Assembly (NCBI GenBank): GCA_036172225.1
Contig: CM069924.1
Span: 34,525,926-34,589,925, forward strand
Direction of reading: 5' to 3'
Length of the DNA: 64,000 bases
From: Cryptocoryne crispatula var. balansae
Taxonomy: Eukaryota; Streptophyta; Magnoliopsida; Alismatales; Araceae
How positions within the stretch are numbered: the stretch's first letter is position 1; every line of letters starts with the position of its first letter. Below, piece after piece: positions 13,829 to 26,640 of the stretch. The position numbers and the translations under genes were made by a program. The notes under the pieces are model-generated. The model saw only the letters and a program-made list of their open reading frames with translations. It searched no databases and was not told where the DNA came from.

Positions 13829-16293
13829 TGTCACGACCCGGATTTTTAACATGCACAGCGGAAGATAATCCGGCGACGTAACGGGGAATGATATCGGTCT
13901 GGAACCAAATAAGACTAAAATCTCAATCCAAATAAATAATTCCATACTTTACAACATAATATCACCATAAACAAAACACCTATCTAGATAAATTGAATAC
14001 CAACATTGAATGAGTAATCCACTAGCTCCTCGAATTCCCAAAACACCACTACGCTTCTGCTGCGCTAAACCTGCAATCCTGAAAATATTAACAACGGAAG
14101 GGGTGAGTCACCGCAGACTCAGTAGGTCTTACACCCGAACTACCCCACTATAATAATGATTTCTAGTGATATACAATACATAATAAGCCTAAAAATCAGA
14201 TTGAATACATAGGGTTTAAACTAATTATATATCTTTAATTAATTGATTACAAAGTCATTCAACTATCCCATATGATAACATGACTCTATATGCATTTAAA
14301 ACCAACATAACCTGTACATTAGACTACTCTAGGTATGCTCATAACACACCTAACCTGACATAAAACCAAGGACACATCTAGAACACTAACATCTATGCCA
14401 AAATACACAACTAAACACCTGTCTGAGTAAATACCATGCTCCATCTGAAAAATATAGTCACATCACAAAACTAGCACCGGATTTACCATATAGTAGGAAG
14501 TAACATATAGTAAGCTAAATCCCATAGTACCCCATAGGCAGGGGAGTACTTAGGATGAACTGCGATATCTGGGATCGAAAGATGCTCCAGATTGTTCTAA
14601 TTCATCTGCTGCCCACAGGACCGAATTATAGTCTGGTGAAGTACATTTCCATCACAATGCAGCTCACTGCACTAACCACATTCCACACCATGCAAGCATA
14701 TAATTAACTCAGACAGTAAACATGAATATCTAATTGGCAAATCAAACATGGAATACATAGATGAACACCCATGGTTCTATGCACCACATATTTGCATACC
14801 ACACCACAGTCTAACACAAACTAATGCATATAAATGGGATCATGCAATTTATAACCTAAACATAACAATTACATGCTTAAACAGAACTACCTATTACATA
14901 AAAGATAAATAAACTAAACTCTACCATCACTATGCCTAAACCCTACATCGGCTTTTTAACAAATCGGGATATACATATTAAAGATTATCGCGATGCAATC
15001 ATCTAAACTAACTAGGTTAAAACATATAAAAACCTATCATGCCGACTAACGTACATAGATAATTAAATCAACCTAACCATGCATATTTGAACAAGCTAAT
15101 CTAACTCTATTTAAACATGCTAATAAATCCAAAACAACCCATTAATTACAATCTTCTAATCCTGGTGATCTAAGCATGATTTTTACGGTTTAATCAAGTA
15201 TATTAGAGTGCTAAGAATAGCCGAGACGCCTACCTTAATGGCGACGACGAATGGCGCACAGAATTCCAACGGAGTCGATCCGGGTGAAGAATATGCCGCG
15301 ATCACGACGGCGATGAAAAACCGAACCAAACGGCAACCTGATAATCTGCTAAAACAAAGAGGATGAATGATCTAACAAGAACAAATGAATAGAATAGGAG
15401 ATAGACGATAGGAGAGAGGGGATATGAGAGAGAGAGGGGGTACTGCGCGGAGGGGGCTCGGCGCACGGCGGCGCACGGCGTTGCGCGGCCGGGTGGGCGT
15501 CAACCGGGGCGCGGCGGCTGGGGCCGGGGGCAGCCGCATGGCACGCGCGGGCGAGAGGCGGCGGCCAACGCGCGCAGCAGGGGGCGACGGCGAGCGGGCG
15601 GCGGCGCGCAGAGTCAACGAGGGGGCGTGGCGGTCGCCGTGGGACGAGAGGAGGCGCGGCGCGCGAAGGAGGCGGTGGGCCACGGGCTCGCGCCGAGGTG
15701 CCGGTCAACGCGGTGGGGAGACGTATCGGTGGATGGAGGGGGTGGCATACGGCGGCGGACCAGCGGCGGGCGGCCGCGGTGCACCGGGGGAGAGAGAGAC
15801 GGTGGGCGGGGCGGCAGCGGCCGGCTTCACGCGCGCGGGGAGGGCCGGCCAACGGAGGGGGGGGGGGAAGAGATGCGCGCGGCGGGGCGGGGCCGAGGGG
15901 GAGGCGGGGCGACGGTTGCGCGGGTGGCGGGCGGCGCGAGGCCACGGGCGGGCGCGGTGGTCCACGGGGGAGACGGCGCGCGTGGTGACCCAGGCGGCGG
16001 GACGGCCCGGTGGTGGGCGCTGCCGTGGCGCGGAGGACAGCGATCGGAGACGGCGCGCGCGCAGTGGCCGCTGCGGCGGCGAGATCAACCGGGGGAGGGG
16101 AGGGAAACGTCGCGCGGCAACGGAGAAGGAGAAGGAAAATAGGGCATTTCGGAGAGGGGGAAAACGGCGGACCGGGGTTTGATGGGGAGGGAGTAACCGA
16201 AGGAGAAATTTATGGGAGGAATAGGGAATAATAGTAATAATAAATATAATAACTAATAAAAATTTTTTTTTTCTAAAAAATGGTAACGTTACA
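13829..16293 (-). repeat. Element B, complete LTR (sense 5' LTR)
   Basis: The LTR is 2465 bp from TGTCACGACCCGGATTTTT to GTAACGTTACA. It shares only blocks with the A family: the terminal TGTCACGACCCGG, a GGGGTGAGTC...TTACACCC island at 14098-14136, and a block around 14500-14650 that includes CTGCCCAC. It is therefore a related but distinct family. 15440-16180 is extremely GC-rich. The flank after it begins GTTAG; the matching duplication would be left of the window and cannot be checked. Confidence 0.93.
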
Positions 16294-16385
16294 GTTAGCC
16301 TTGTGTGCATTCTCGATCCAGATCGATATCTGCCGGAGCAAGCCATGGGCGAAGCAACGGAGGGCATGCTGCCACACCGGAGACG

Positions 16386-16520
16386 ATGGAAAGGGGCTGC
16401 CTGGGCTTGCCCCCCTGCTTCCAATTCCATCCCACGGACCAGAAGATCATCCAGCACCTCCTCGAGAAAGCCTTGAACCTAGGCTTCGATCCGGCGGCCA
16501 TCGGGGAGGTGGACCTCAAC
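16386..16520 (+). pseudogene. NAC-domain transcription factor fragment (subdomain A and start of B)
   Basis: The 45-codon stretch reads as the first part of a NAC domain: an LPP.F.FHPTD core close to the canonical LPPGFRFHPTDEE, then an IGEVDLN that matches the opening of subdomain B. NAC proteins are plant-specific DNA-binding transcription factors. Homology stops abruptly at about 16520, and the remaining subdomains (WDLP and onward) are absent, so the gene is truncated. Gly of LPPGF is replaced by Cys, and EE is replaced by QK. Element B ends 92 bp upstream, so it inserted at the 5' edge of this fragment. The frame is open from 16305 to 16736, but the tail after 16520 is unrelated to NAC. 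I judge it a non-functional fragment. Confidence 0.7.
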
Positions 16521-16734
16521 CGGACGAACGGGAGGAAGCCGACGAATGGGAGGGAGGTTGGACAGTGGTGGATGGCCGGTGGAGCTCCTCTGCAGCTCCA
16601 ATCGCAGCTCTACTCCGACGGTCGCCAAAACCCTACGCCGCCATTGAGCAGCAAACGTGGAAGATTGGGGGTGCCGGGTGCTGTCGCGCTGGGGTCGCGG
16701 GCGCCGCTGAGGCGCTGTTGGAGTGGCAGGCTTT

Positions 16735-16895
16735 AGACGGGCCAACGGGCCAAGATCGACGGGCCAGCCAATAAATGAAAAATGAGAACTGGATTTTTAG
16801 TTAAGCCCGTTTCATTTTTCAAGTGCTCTGAGCCCAGCCCGCGTTGGGTTTTCTGACGGGCCAACGGGCTCAGCCCGTTCATTCGACACCCCTAG
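16735..16895. repeat. Possible hAT-type transposon remnant
   Basis: The segment is built of GGGCCAACGGGC-like motifs in both orientations and ends in GACACCCCTAG, which resembles the reverse complement of the TAGGGGTGTC terminus common in plant hAT elements. I cannot find the matching left terminus or an 8-bp duplication. Confidence 0.3.
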
Positions 16896-19800
16896 CTCCG
16901 GTGATGGATGGAAGCAAAGATTGATCGGAGAAAACAGAGACCGGACTGTTTCTTCGCAGAGGTCAGTGGCATTTCCAACAGTGATTATGGTGAAGACTTA
17001 CCTATCATAGAGATGAGATCTCTATCATGAGCACAATAATTGACAATTCCTTTTATAATACCCGGTATGAGATGACTCTAACATGTCTCGTATGCATTCC
17101 AATTTATTTTTTAATTATCATGTGGACCACTAACATGTGTAGCAGACCCGGACTGAAAGTGAACTATGGACGTTGACACCGTGAATAGATGGATGGAGGA
17201 AACCGCACATAGGTTATTAGAATCCATAAATCACCTTATTACACATTATTATTACAACCTATCCCCTCAACATTATCATATCACACATCTATATCGGTCA
17301 GCAAAACCTCCGCATTTTCCGCCGGCAATGTTGTTGGTAAACGATAGAGATGATACAGCATATATACAGCTAAACGAGACTTGCTCTCTCTTAGATAATG
17401 CCTCCCCAGAAGAGGTCTGCCCAGATACATATACTAACTCATCAAGTCAGTGGAGGGCTTTTAAATATCGTTCATATCTCCACACGATTAATCATGTAGT
17501 ACGAAGTACTGGGCATGTATCGCATGCAAACGAGCTAGGGGCTTACAGCTGGTCCGCCGGTTGTTGGGCGGGCGCTAAATAAATAAATAAATAAATAAAT
17601 AAATCTTGTGCGGACCTGTTCACAGCAAGCAAGAACAAGTGAATTAATTGTTACAATGTCAGAACAGATTTTCCTTCCTGACCCACCGTCCTTGTTTCAC
17701 CATTAATATTAATCCATGGGAAGTCAAACCGTTGACATCTCGGAAAGTCCAAGGTTTAGGTATATGTATGTCCCGGAGATTATGAGCACCCATATGCCGG
17801 ATCCCTCACGGTTGCTCTGCTGTTTTCTTTCTTTTTTCATTTTTTTTCCTCCAGATCCGCAGATCGCGTTCGATTAGTCATGGCCAAGTATCACATGTTG
17901 ATTAGTAGCGATTGAATCGAGTCAGCTGCTTGATTTTCATTTTCTTTTGCTGTCTCTTCAACTACACGATTCTTGAGGGTGGAGATTCACACTTCTGACA
18001 ACACGTTTTGCAATTTCTAATATGAGATTACAGGTCCAATAACAAACAGGGATAGGGATACTCATAAAGAAGACTTACGATTGAATCATGGACGTACATC
18101 GTTGCCATGTTAAATTTGTTTGAGTCAATATCTAACTCTAAACCTTATGTGGTTGAGTCACTGTAAGCCGCACTATCCAATGGGGTCACTTATAGTTTCT
18201 ATGAGGTCATTTCCTTGATAAAAATATCTATTGTTTTCTTTAATAAATTTTATCAAATATTTTAAATTTGATGTGTACAAAGTCTGGTTTGGTTTGATTT
18301 GATTTTAAACATTTTATTTTTTAAATTGAACTGATTGGAACCAAACCCATTCAATACGGTATGGTTGGATTTGAGACCAAAAGAAAAATAAATATTCCTA
18401 TGTCAAATTTATTTATTGGTAATTAAAATAAATATCATTTTATCATAAAAACTATGTAAAAATCATTTTTACCAATGATATAATAATATTTTTATTTATT
18501 TGTATTTTGTTCAATTTAGAAGGGTTCTAAACCACTCAAACCAAACTACTAGTTCTAACTGTAAATGGAAACTGCCATTTTAAACACCTCCCTGGATCAA
18601 ATAGAAATACAAGACTTCTATAGTACCTAATATGAGATTACTTTGGCGAAAGTTGTCCAAATCAATAAACTAAAATAGATCATCGCGCAAGATAGATCGA
18701 GCTTCTCTCAAAGTCCGTCAATCTAAGTTGGCAAATGGCGACCAAGGCATCCACCTGCCTGCCGTGAGAGGGAAGCCGAAGCAAAGCATTAATCCATGTC
18801 GGCGACGCGGCGACGGAGGAAGAAGTCAGCTGAGACCTTTCACCACGTGGACGAAGGAAACAGGAAGAAAGCCAAGGTTCGGACGTCTGACCGACGACGA
18901 CGGCCGGCCGCTGTTCGGCGCGCGGCGGCGGGGAACGCGGCCGTCCAGCTGCTTTTCTCGTTCTTTATCGTCCATGTCTTACAGAAACTACCTGCCTCTG
19001 GCAGTGGGCGGACCGATCTTTGACTTCATGTTACGTGCTCCTTTGTTTATATACGGCCTCTCAGTTAGGCTTGAATGGTTGATCCCGTAAACAAGTTGAC
19101 ACTGGTAAAACATTGCTTCTGAACGGTGAGGGAGTCATACATGCATGTGCTCCTGCAGATTGAATTTAGCTCACCCATCAATTTCATTAATTTGTAGTCT
19201 ATTTTCTATTCTTCTTTAGAAGCTTCTCCCTTTAGAAGTCCGTTTCAATCTAGGTGAAAGAAAGATAACCTATTTGGAAGATATATATTACGAATGGATC
19301 AAACACTAGACGGTATTGGGCGACATTGAGGTTAGGAGTATTCCTCGTTGGGTTGAACCCAAAAGATTAAAGCAAAACGGCCGGTAATTAGCACGTTAGG
19401 TTTGATTTATGTTTATGTTGAATCATCATTTCGGATTGATATTCTTTCAAAAATTCTTCAAACCAAATCAAACCTAGCTAATTGATAGATATGATAGCTT
19501 AAATTGGATTGAATATTTATCTAATTTTTAAATAAATTTATGCAAAAATATTTACTCTAAAATGTTTTAGAATAAAACTAATCATATATATAAATTCATA
19601 AACTCTATTTTAATAAATATAATTTAAGTCAAATTAAATGAATTAAACCACCTATCAACATATATATTGTTTCTAAAAAAATCAAAGTAAAATAAACTGT
19701 TAGCATTCATGGCAGAGTTAAGAAATAAAATGTTGCAACATTACTTTTTGAAAATATGTTTAGAGATTGAATCAGTTAAAACTCTAGTTAACTATGGATT

Positions 19801-20090
19801 ACTTAATGTTAATTAGAAGCGCCCACAACCATGGTGCACCACTCTAGAAGCATCCTAAAGATATGACACTTCTAGTGCACATATAGTGGAACATTGAAGT
19901 AACCCAAAATTTCTTACCATTTGGCCATTCAACGCAATTTTTAAAGGATCCTCCATAAAAAGAGAAATCCTATGAACATCTAAGGGAAATCCTCGAATCC
20001 TCAATCTAGGAGTATACACAAGTAATGGAAGAGAGCCATTTGAAGGAAACCTCTAGCATTCATCGTCACCCCTCGTACAAGCACTTAGAC
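16896..20090. other. Gene-poor intergenic DNA
   Basis: I see no recognisable gene here. A 138-codon open frame at 17166-17582 and a 120-codon frame at 18728-19090 match no family I know and have no visible gene context. 18250-18540 and 19400-19660 are AT-rich stretches with TTTGGTTTGATTT-like runs typical of decayed plant repeats. Confidence 0.5.
17577..17604. repeat. (AAAT)n microsatellite
   Basis: Seven uninterrupted AAAT units. Confidence 0.9.
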
Positions 20091-21250
20091 CTCGAGATGT
20101 TTTTGAGAGAAATGCATCGGCAACAAGTTGTTCTTACCGAGAAGTTTACTGAATCCAAACTTACAAGTTTCCAACACCTTTGATACAATTTATCTTCATT
20201 TTAACATGTGTATTTTCTATTTTATTGCATTCATGAGTCCTCAACTGGGGTGCATGCTCTTGTACCCCCTTATTAGGTGCAAGCCTTTGCATCGTAGTAA
20301 GGGGACAATGCGCCCTATTTGGGAATAAGTCACTACTTTTTGATTTTTCATGTGTATCTTGATTCTAGATTGATTTTGATGATTTTTTTGCCTAATTTGA
20401 TGTTTTTAAAAGGGTGACTCAAGTGCCCTAGACTGGGGACATTAGGGAGACTTTCAAAAAAAATCCAAATTCAGTCGAATCAAGTGCAATCTGGGTGAAG
20501 ATTTGGGTCCAAGTTGATGCACCCCAAGAAGGGGGTGCATGCGCCCCCAACTTGAGGTGTATCAATCTCTTTCCGTTTTTTAAATTCTGATAGGATCTTA
20601 GTTGATTATGGCGAAGATTTTGCCTTAGAATAATGAACCCCAAGATGAGAGCGCATGTGCCCTCATCTGGGGTTGCATCTATCGGTTTCCATATTTTGCC
20701 ATTCTGCTCCAATTTTGAGTAGGATTTCCTATTCCCTCTATATAGGGAAGACCCCTTCTCCTTTAAGAAGAAAAGTTACAATGTCTATACAGCCCATGCC
20801 ATAAAGTTTATAGGAGTTTTAGAGAGATTTCTGAGTCCTTTAGTAATAAAGAGAGGTTGGTTTGTACCTTTCAATGCTAGCCCGCTTCTTGAGCACATGG
20901 AGAAGATTCAACATGTGTGCGACTTGACCTAACCAGAGTAGAAGCTTCCTTGGCTTGAGTTCTTTCATTTGCAATAAACAAGGATGTCATTAGACCACCC
21001 ATTTCCTGTAGCAAGCTCTAGATTGCTACCCACGAGCCCAAGCATCCTTGATCTAAGGCTCAAGCCATTGTGCACGTGCTTGGGACCACATCATCTCTAA
21101 AATGTGATTTATTGAATATTTTTGCTTAGATTTGATTCATTTCACTTTCAACTTCACTTTTTATTCATTTAAAAATATTTTTATTTAATTTTGCATTGCA
21201 TCGTACATAAAAACCAAAAGATAATGGTTAGGGCTAACCTTAATACTATC
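20090..21250 (+). repeat. Possible decayed LTR-like repeat
   Basis: The stretch carries several GGGTGCATGC / GCGCCC motifs (20246-20660), then a TATA-like CTCTATATAGGGAAG at about 20735-20750 and AATAAAG downstream, which is how many plant LTRs look. No TG...CA pair or target duplication was found, so this is tentative. Confidence 0.3.
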
Positions 21251-22790
21251 AATTCCTCTTCAATTGCTATTTTATGTTATTTTGTCATGAGATACTAGAC
21301 TTCACTCAATTGTAATCCATTATCACTTATTTTGTTATCTTTGAATAACATAGAAATAAATCAAACTGAATTTAAGGGTTACTCATACTCAATCGGCCAG
21401 AAAAAGACAAAATTAGAACTCAAACACACCATTTCCCAAGTACATAGGCCAAACTTCTCTTTTAATTCATTGAAACTTGCAACTTCGGTGACCACTCACT
21501 TGACACACCTTCCCTCAACCCTTTTTTTCTTGTCCTTCTCTATTTGCAAATTGAGCTGCCCTTCTTTTCCATATGAAGAGGCGGGCCTAGCAGGGTAGTC
21601 TAGTCTTCACACTTAAAAGCCTACCCCGATGTTGAGTCTGTGAGGCACTAAGGTAGGGTTTTTCTTCTCTCTTGTGAGGTGCAGACAGAGGGTCCCAATT
21701 CCCTGTACACATCCTCATCCTCAGCTAGTCAAAGAAGAGAAAGTTAGAATCCATGTCACATCTCACCCACACAAGCAAGTTAGTTTTAACTTAATTTTAC
21801 ATTTAAAACCCATAGTTTATGGTGATCACATTTCATTTTTTTTATTTGAAGCATTTTGAACCATTGTCTAGCACTTGAGTGACACGGAGGCCTCCTGTTA
21901 TTGGGGTCCCTATTTGTATGTCTACATCTTTATGGTGATTGCCATGGGATAGTTTGTACTTGAAAGTTATGTAAGGAATCAATCTAGGTGTAGTGGAAGC
22001 AATGATTCCTCATATTTCATTATTGTTGTCTTGATCATAACCAAATGATGTTATCAAAAATTGGATTCAAATGGAATAAAAAATATCTACATGGGATTCA
22101 ATCATTGTTTCATGATTGAAGAGGAATGAACATATTCACACACTTCAAATTTTCCAAATGCATGGCCTCTAGTGGTATCCACACAAACTTTCCCCACATA
22201 CGGTTTCTCCTACATGTTGAACTTTTTGACTCATCTTAGATGGAGCTCCATGATGTATTGATGGCCTCTGAGGTGGGAAAGTATGTTGAAGAAGGTTGGC
22301 CACGAAATTGGCACATTCACCAATGATGATTAATGAAGAAGAATGGATTGGATTTTTTTATTTGAGATTTGATAAATATTAATACTATCTATTCAAATAA
22401 GTACAATTCTTTCATTTCCCTATCCCTATGAATCTATATGATTATAGGGTAATGCTTGAATCCTTCTCTTGAAACTCATTCTCTTTATGAAAAATGACCC
22501 ATTTGCCTTGAAATGACTTGGCCCAATAGGGAAATCCCAATTCATTGAGTCTTTCGATATAATCAAATAGATTAACTTGTAATTTCTGTAAATTGCACCC
22601 ATGCCCCCATACTAATAGATTTGTTCTATTATGTGTGACCCACTAGTCCTAATAGTCTATTTGGTTGAGGTCTATTAAAAAAAAACTTCTATTAAATTAA
22701 ATCCATCATTTGATAACAACTTTTATCATACAAGTATAAGACCTACAATGTTATATGATAATTAATGTTGAACAATAAAAAATGTACCTC
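21250..22790. other. Intergenic DNA, nothing recognised
   Basis: AT-rich sequence with short open frames only (largest 88 codons at 21332-21598, unrecognised). No coding or repeat identity could be supported. Confidence 0.4.
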
Positions 22791-22797
22791 TAAAATA

Positions 22798-23125
22798 AGT
22801 GTTGCTGAGTGGTCATACTAGATTAGATAGAATAAAAAAATGAATATATTAGAAGAAATGTAGGAGTAACAACAATTGTAGATAAATTGAAAGAAGAGAT
22901 ATTGAGAAGGTTTAAACATATTAAATATAGACCTAAGGAGGATCTAGTAAAAAAAGAGTATAAAATAGAAAAATAATAGAAATAAAAGAAGGATGTGGTA
23001 GACTTAAATTAACTTGGAAGAGAGTAATTCAATATGATTTAGATGATTTAAATATCTCTAAAGAGATTACTTAAAATGAGTGGAGAAGGAGAATCCATAT
23101 GGCTGACCTCAAGTAATTTTGGACA
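22798..23125 (+). pseudogene. LINE-type reverse transcriptase, C-terminal remnant
   Basis: Translating with frame changes gives the conserved tail of plant LINE/non-LTR reverse transcriptases: a GHTR.D+I segment, an EYIRRNVGVTTIVDKLKE block with the IL+RF+H+ motif, then RLKLTWKRVIQYDLDDL and WRRRIHMADL near 23080-23110. At least three stops or frameshifts interrupt it. There is no upstream endonuclease or catalytic RT core in the expected place, so this is a 5'-truncated, decayed copy, as is usual for LINEs. The order along the plus strand is colinear with the family. Confidence 0.65.
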
Positions 23126-23159
23126 AGGCTTGAGTTGAGTTATGTTGTATCCAATAATA

Positions 23160-24100
23160 GACTTAACCATCTTTCTATCATGTAAGGTACATGTTGTTCC
23201 CTATGATCCCAAACTACTTTGGTGATGATATTATCTCTATTTAGTCTTTTCACCATTAGTTACCACATATATATAAACTCTCATTCATCCAATACCCCAA
23301 TAGGATAGAGGTATGGCACTAATGTCAACTCTTTAGTATATCGACATTTTGAGATCCCATACTTAGAATAGGATCAATTGTAAAATTCTTTTCCAATTAT
23401 TCTCTATACCATGGCAAAAGATTTAGAATACTATCGCACAAAACGTTCTCTCTCACTTATTGAGAGTGAACGATTCTTTGTTGTCCACTTAATTATATTC
23501 ACCAAGTTTCCCTCATGCATAATCCATTGACTATATTGAGCCACCATATTGATGGTGCATAAGATAATAGCCAAAACATAGGATACACCTGATAATACAT
23601 ATTTGGTGACTCAAGTTAAAGGTCATGCCATGTAATCGTGATGATAAAAACTATGAATGACGATTAAGTAAGATACCATTCATAGTTTCTAAGTTGAATA
23701 TATTCAGTGAACTCATTCCATTAATGATCACTTGTATATGTATCTCAGTGTCTCCACTCTAGTGACCAATAAGATCGATCACCCTCATTTTATGAGAAGA
23801 TATCACATACACTATCTACCCATATCCTTTATGTCTCATCTCAAGACTCGACAACTAAGAACACATAGAACATGACTCTAGATGATTAATCTCATTACCA
23901 TGATCTTATCATAAGTCAATCGTCATTAGTGAAAGTAATGAAGAAATGCCAATTAATTTTATTAAATATGTTTCAAGAATTGTTGAATCATATCGAATAT
24001 AATTGACTTATATAGTATACATTTATATCAATTTCTCACTTACACTAGAGTCAATCACTCATCTGTTTGATATTCGCCAACTTGAGGTGACACTGAAACA
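23160..24100. other. AT-rich flank between LINE and copia remnants
   Basis: No gene. By position this could include the 3' LTR of the minus-strand copia remnant, but I could not align it convincingly with a second copy at 27650-28750. Confidence 0.3.
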
Positions 24101-24824
24101 CACTGAGTTACTGCTTCAATTAGTGAACTTGCATTGTTATTAACATAATATATTCTATCTTTAGTTATATCTCTAAAACCAATAAGCTATAACCTCTCTA
24201 ATCAAATAGTATCACCACGAAGTTATTGAACATCTAATGAGACATTGGCTCTATTGCATATAAAATAACCTAGTATTTTTACAAAACAACAATATATGAC
24301 TTGAGATAGAAGAGATAACTTTTATATCTGAGATAAACTTTTTTGTCTAGACTATTTCTAAGCATTTTTGTAGTAGCTTTTATTTTTCTTGTAGAATATG
24401 CAATATTCTCTTACTAGGAACTCTTATAGCTCATTGCATCACTATTTAGGATAAACACATACTCTTATACTATCTTGCTATCAGATTTATGTGACTACAC
24501 GCTTGAGTCTATTAAACAACACAACAAAAGTTCAAGTCATTTTCTCTATATACTACAAATATATACTTAGTGCTTCTCAAGTACTTAAGGATACATTTCT
24601 TAGCTATTCAGTGACTCTCACATAGACTTGCCTGATAAATACTTGTAACACTTAAGGCATGTGTCACATCAAACTATGTACATAGCATAGCATACATGAT
24701 AGATCCTATATCTAAGCCATAGCAAACTTTAGTCGATAAACTTTATATCTTATAGATAAGAAACCTATCTTGAAGTTTTTCATATAAAACCCTTTGACTA
24801 TGATGTCTATGTACATCGATTGGG

Positions 24825-26462
24825 TCAAGCCAAGCATCCTTTTAAATTTATCTTAATAGTCTTAATTCCCAAAATATACGATGATTCACTCAGATCAATC
24901 AAGGAGAAATAATTTGATAGGCAGAATTTCACTAATGATAATATACTTACACCATTCTCAATAAGTTGTATGTCATTCACATAAAATGTCAAGAAAGTGA
25001 TCATGCTTCTATTTGTCTTCTTATACAAACATGGCTCCTCTTCATTCTTAATGAAGTTAAAATATTGAATCTCATTAAATATTTTATTTCATCCATGATG
25101 CACTTATTTCAAACCATGAATGGACCTAAACAAGCTACACTCTCTTTAGATGTTCTTGAGACTTAATTTCTTGAGGTTATATCATATACACCTCTTCTTT
25201 AATATTACTATTGAGGAATGTCTTCTTAACATCTAATAAACTCTTAGTCATAGTGTGCAATAATAGCAAACAAAATCCAAATGGATTGAACCATGACAAT
25301 AAGTAAAAGGTGTCATTATAGTAACCTTCTTGTCTTAGATGATATCCTTTTCAACCATCATTTCTTTGAAGGTCTCATCATAGTCAACTCCTTGACTTAT
25401 ATGATATCCTTTTCAACCATCCACTCCAATATATCTTTTGAAGATCCATTTAATTTCTTTGAATACTATGCTATCAGGTGGATCTAATAAGTTTTCAAAC
25501 TTGGTTGAAATAGATGGAGTCTTTTTTTTCATATTTTAGTGTCTCTTCCTATTTTGGAATCAATATCTCATAGTACTTCTTCATAGGTCTTTAGATAAAT
25601 ATCCTCACTATATTGTGCCACACTTCTTACATTAAAGATATGTTCCACATATCTATCAGGTAGAATGGCACAAGTGGAGACTTACAAATAGCTTGTGTGT
25701 AATTCTCAACTAGTACCTCGAGTTGTGGACCATAACTTTTTTCTAGATCTATCCTATTTTCACTATCTTCTTTAAAGAGGAACTCTTTCACTAGAAATAC
25801 AACATATTAAGAAATATATATCTTTTTTTATAAGGGTGCTAGAATGAAATATTCATAAGTTTCATTGGGATATTCCACAAGCCAATACTTCTTAGTCTTT
25901 TATTCTCACTTATTAAGGCTATATCTCTTAACAAGGGCTGAACATTCCAAAACCATAACAAGGTTAAGGTCAAACTTTAACCCCTTCTTCCATATCTTAT
26001 AAAAAGTAATTGGAATAGACTTAAAAGTCATCTTATTTAATAATAAGTGGTAGTATTGAGTGCATAACGCTAAAGAGTCAAAGAAGATTCTACAAAAGTC
26101 ATCATTGTTCATACCATGTTCTACATATTATGCTTTCTCATTTCCAGCTACTCTATTAAGTTGAGCAGTCTAAGATGGTGTCCATTAAGAAAATACTATA
26201 TTATCCTTCAAATATTATGTGAATTATGTACTTAAGTATTTCTTTTCTCGATCTAATTAAAGAGTTATAATACTTTTTCAATTCATTTATCTAGTACATT
26301 CTTAAACTCTTGCAATTCATAAGGGCCTCAAATTTGAACTTTATTAAATACATACATTCATACTAGAGAAATCATCAACAAAAGTAATGATGGAGAAATA
26401 TTTTCCTCTAACTTTAATAGATATGGGTCCATATACATATGAATGTATGAGCTCTAATAATG

Positions 26463-26501
<39 letters not shown>

Positions 26502-26640
26502 TAGGCTAAATGAAGAATTGCCCATTTCTTCTAAAGACAAGGCTCACATATGATTAATGATTTATCTTAATGCTTCCATCTGTATGGAGTTTCTTGAGTG
26601 TTTTCTTATTAATATGACTAAGTCTATAATACTAAAGAAT
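24825..26640 (-). pseudogene. Ty1/copia polyprotein remnant (integrase and reverse transcriptase)
   Basis: On the minus strand the parts occur in copia order. About 26635-26505 is the GAG-pre-integrase zinc region (HINKKTLKKLHTDG, ending in a degraded Cys region). About 26463-26335 is the integrase core start (LELIHSYVYGPIS...FVDDFS). About 25490-25330 is the entry to the RT domain (a degraded KWIFKR segment and GVDYDETF). 25028-24837 is the RT active-site segment with YVNDIQLIEN, where functional copies have YVDD. The catalytic Asp pair is therefore damaged (D to N), and stops and frameshifts are frequent. A (TC)n tract sits between the two integrase pieces. The element is dead. Confidence 0.75.
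26466..26497. repeat. (TC)n microsatellite
   Basis: Sixteen uninterrupted TC units, inside the copia remnant. Confidence 0.9.

Noticed and set aside
17166..17582. 138-codon open frame as a possible small gene
   Set aside because: No recognisable domain, poor codon character, and it runs into an AAAT microsatellite. No promoter or splice context seen.
18728..19090. 120-codon open frame with a basic, GC-rich middle
   Set aside because: Two overlapping frames are equally open. No homology recognised; could be a fragment of a promoter or UTR of a lost gene.
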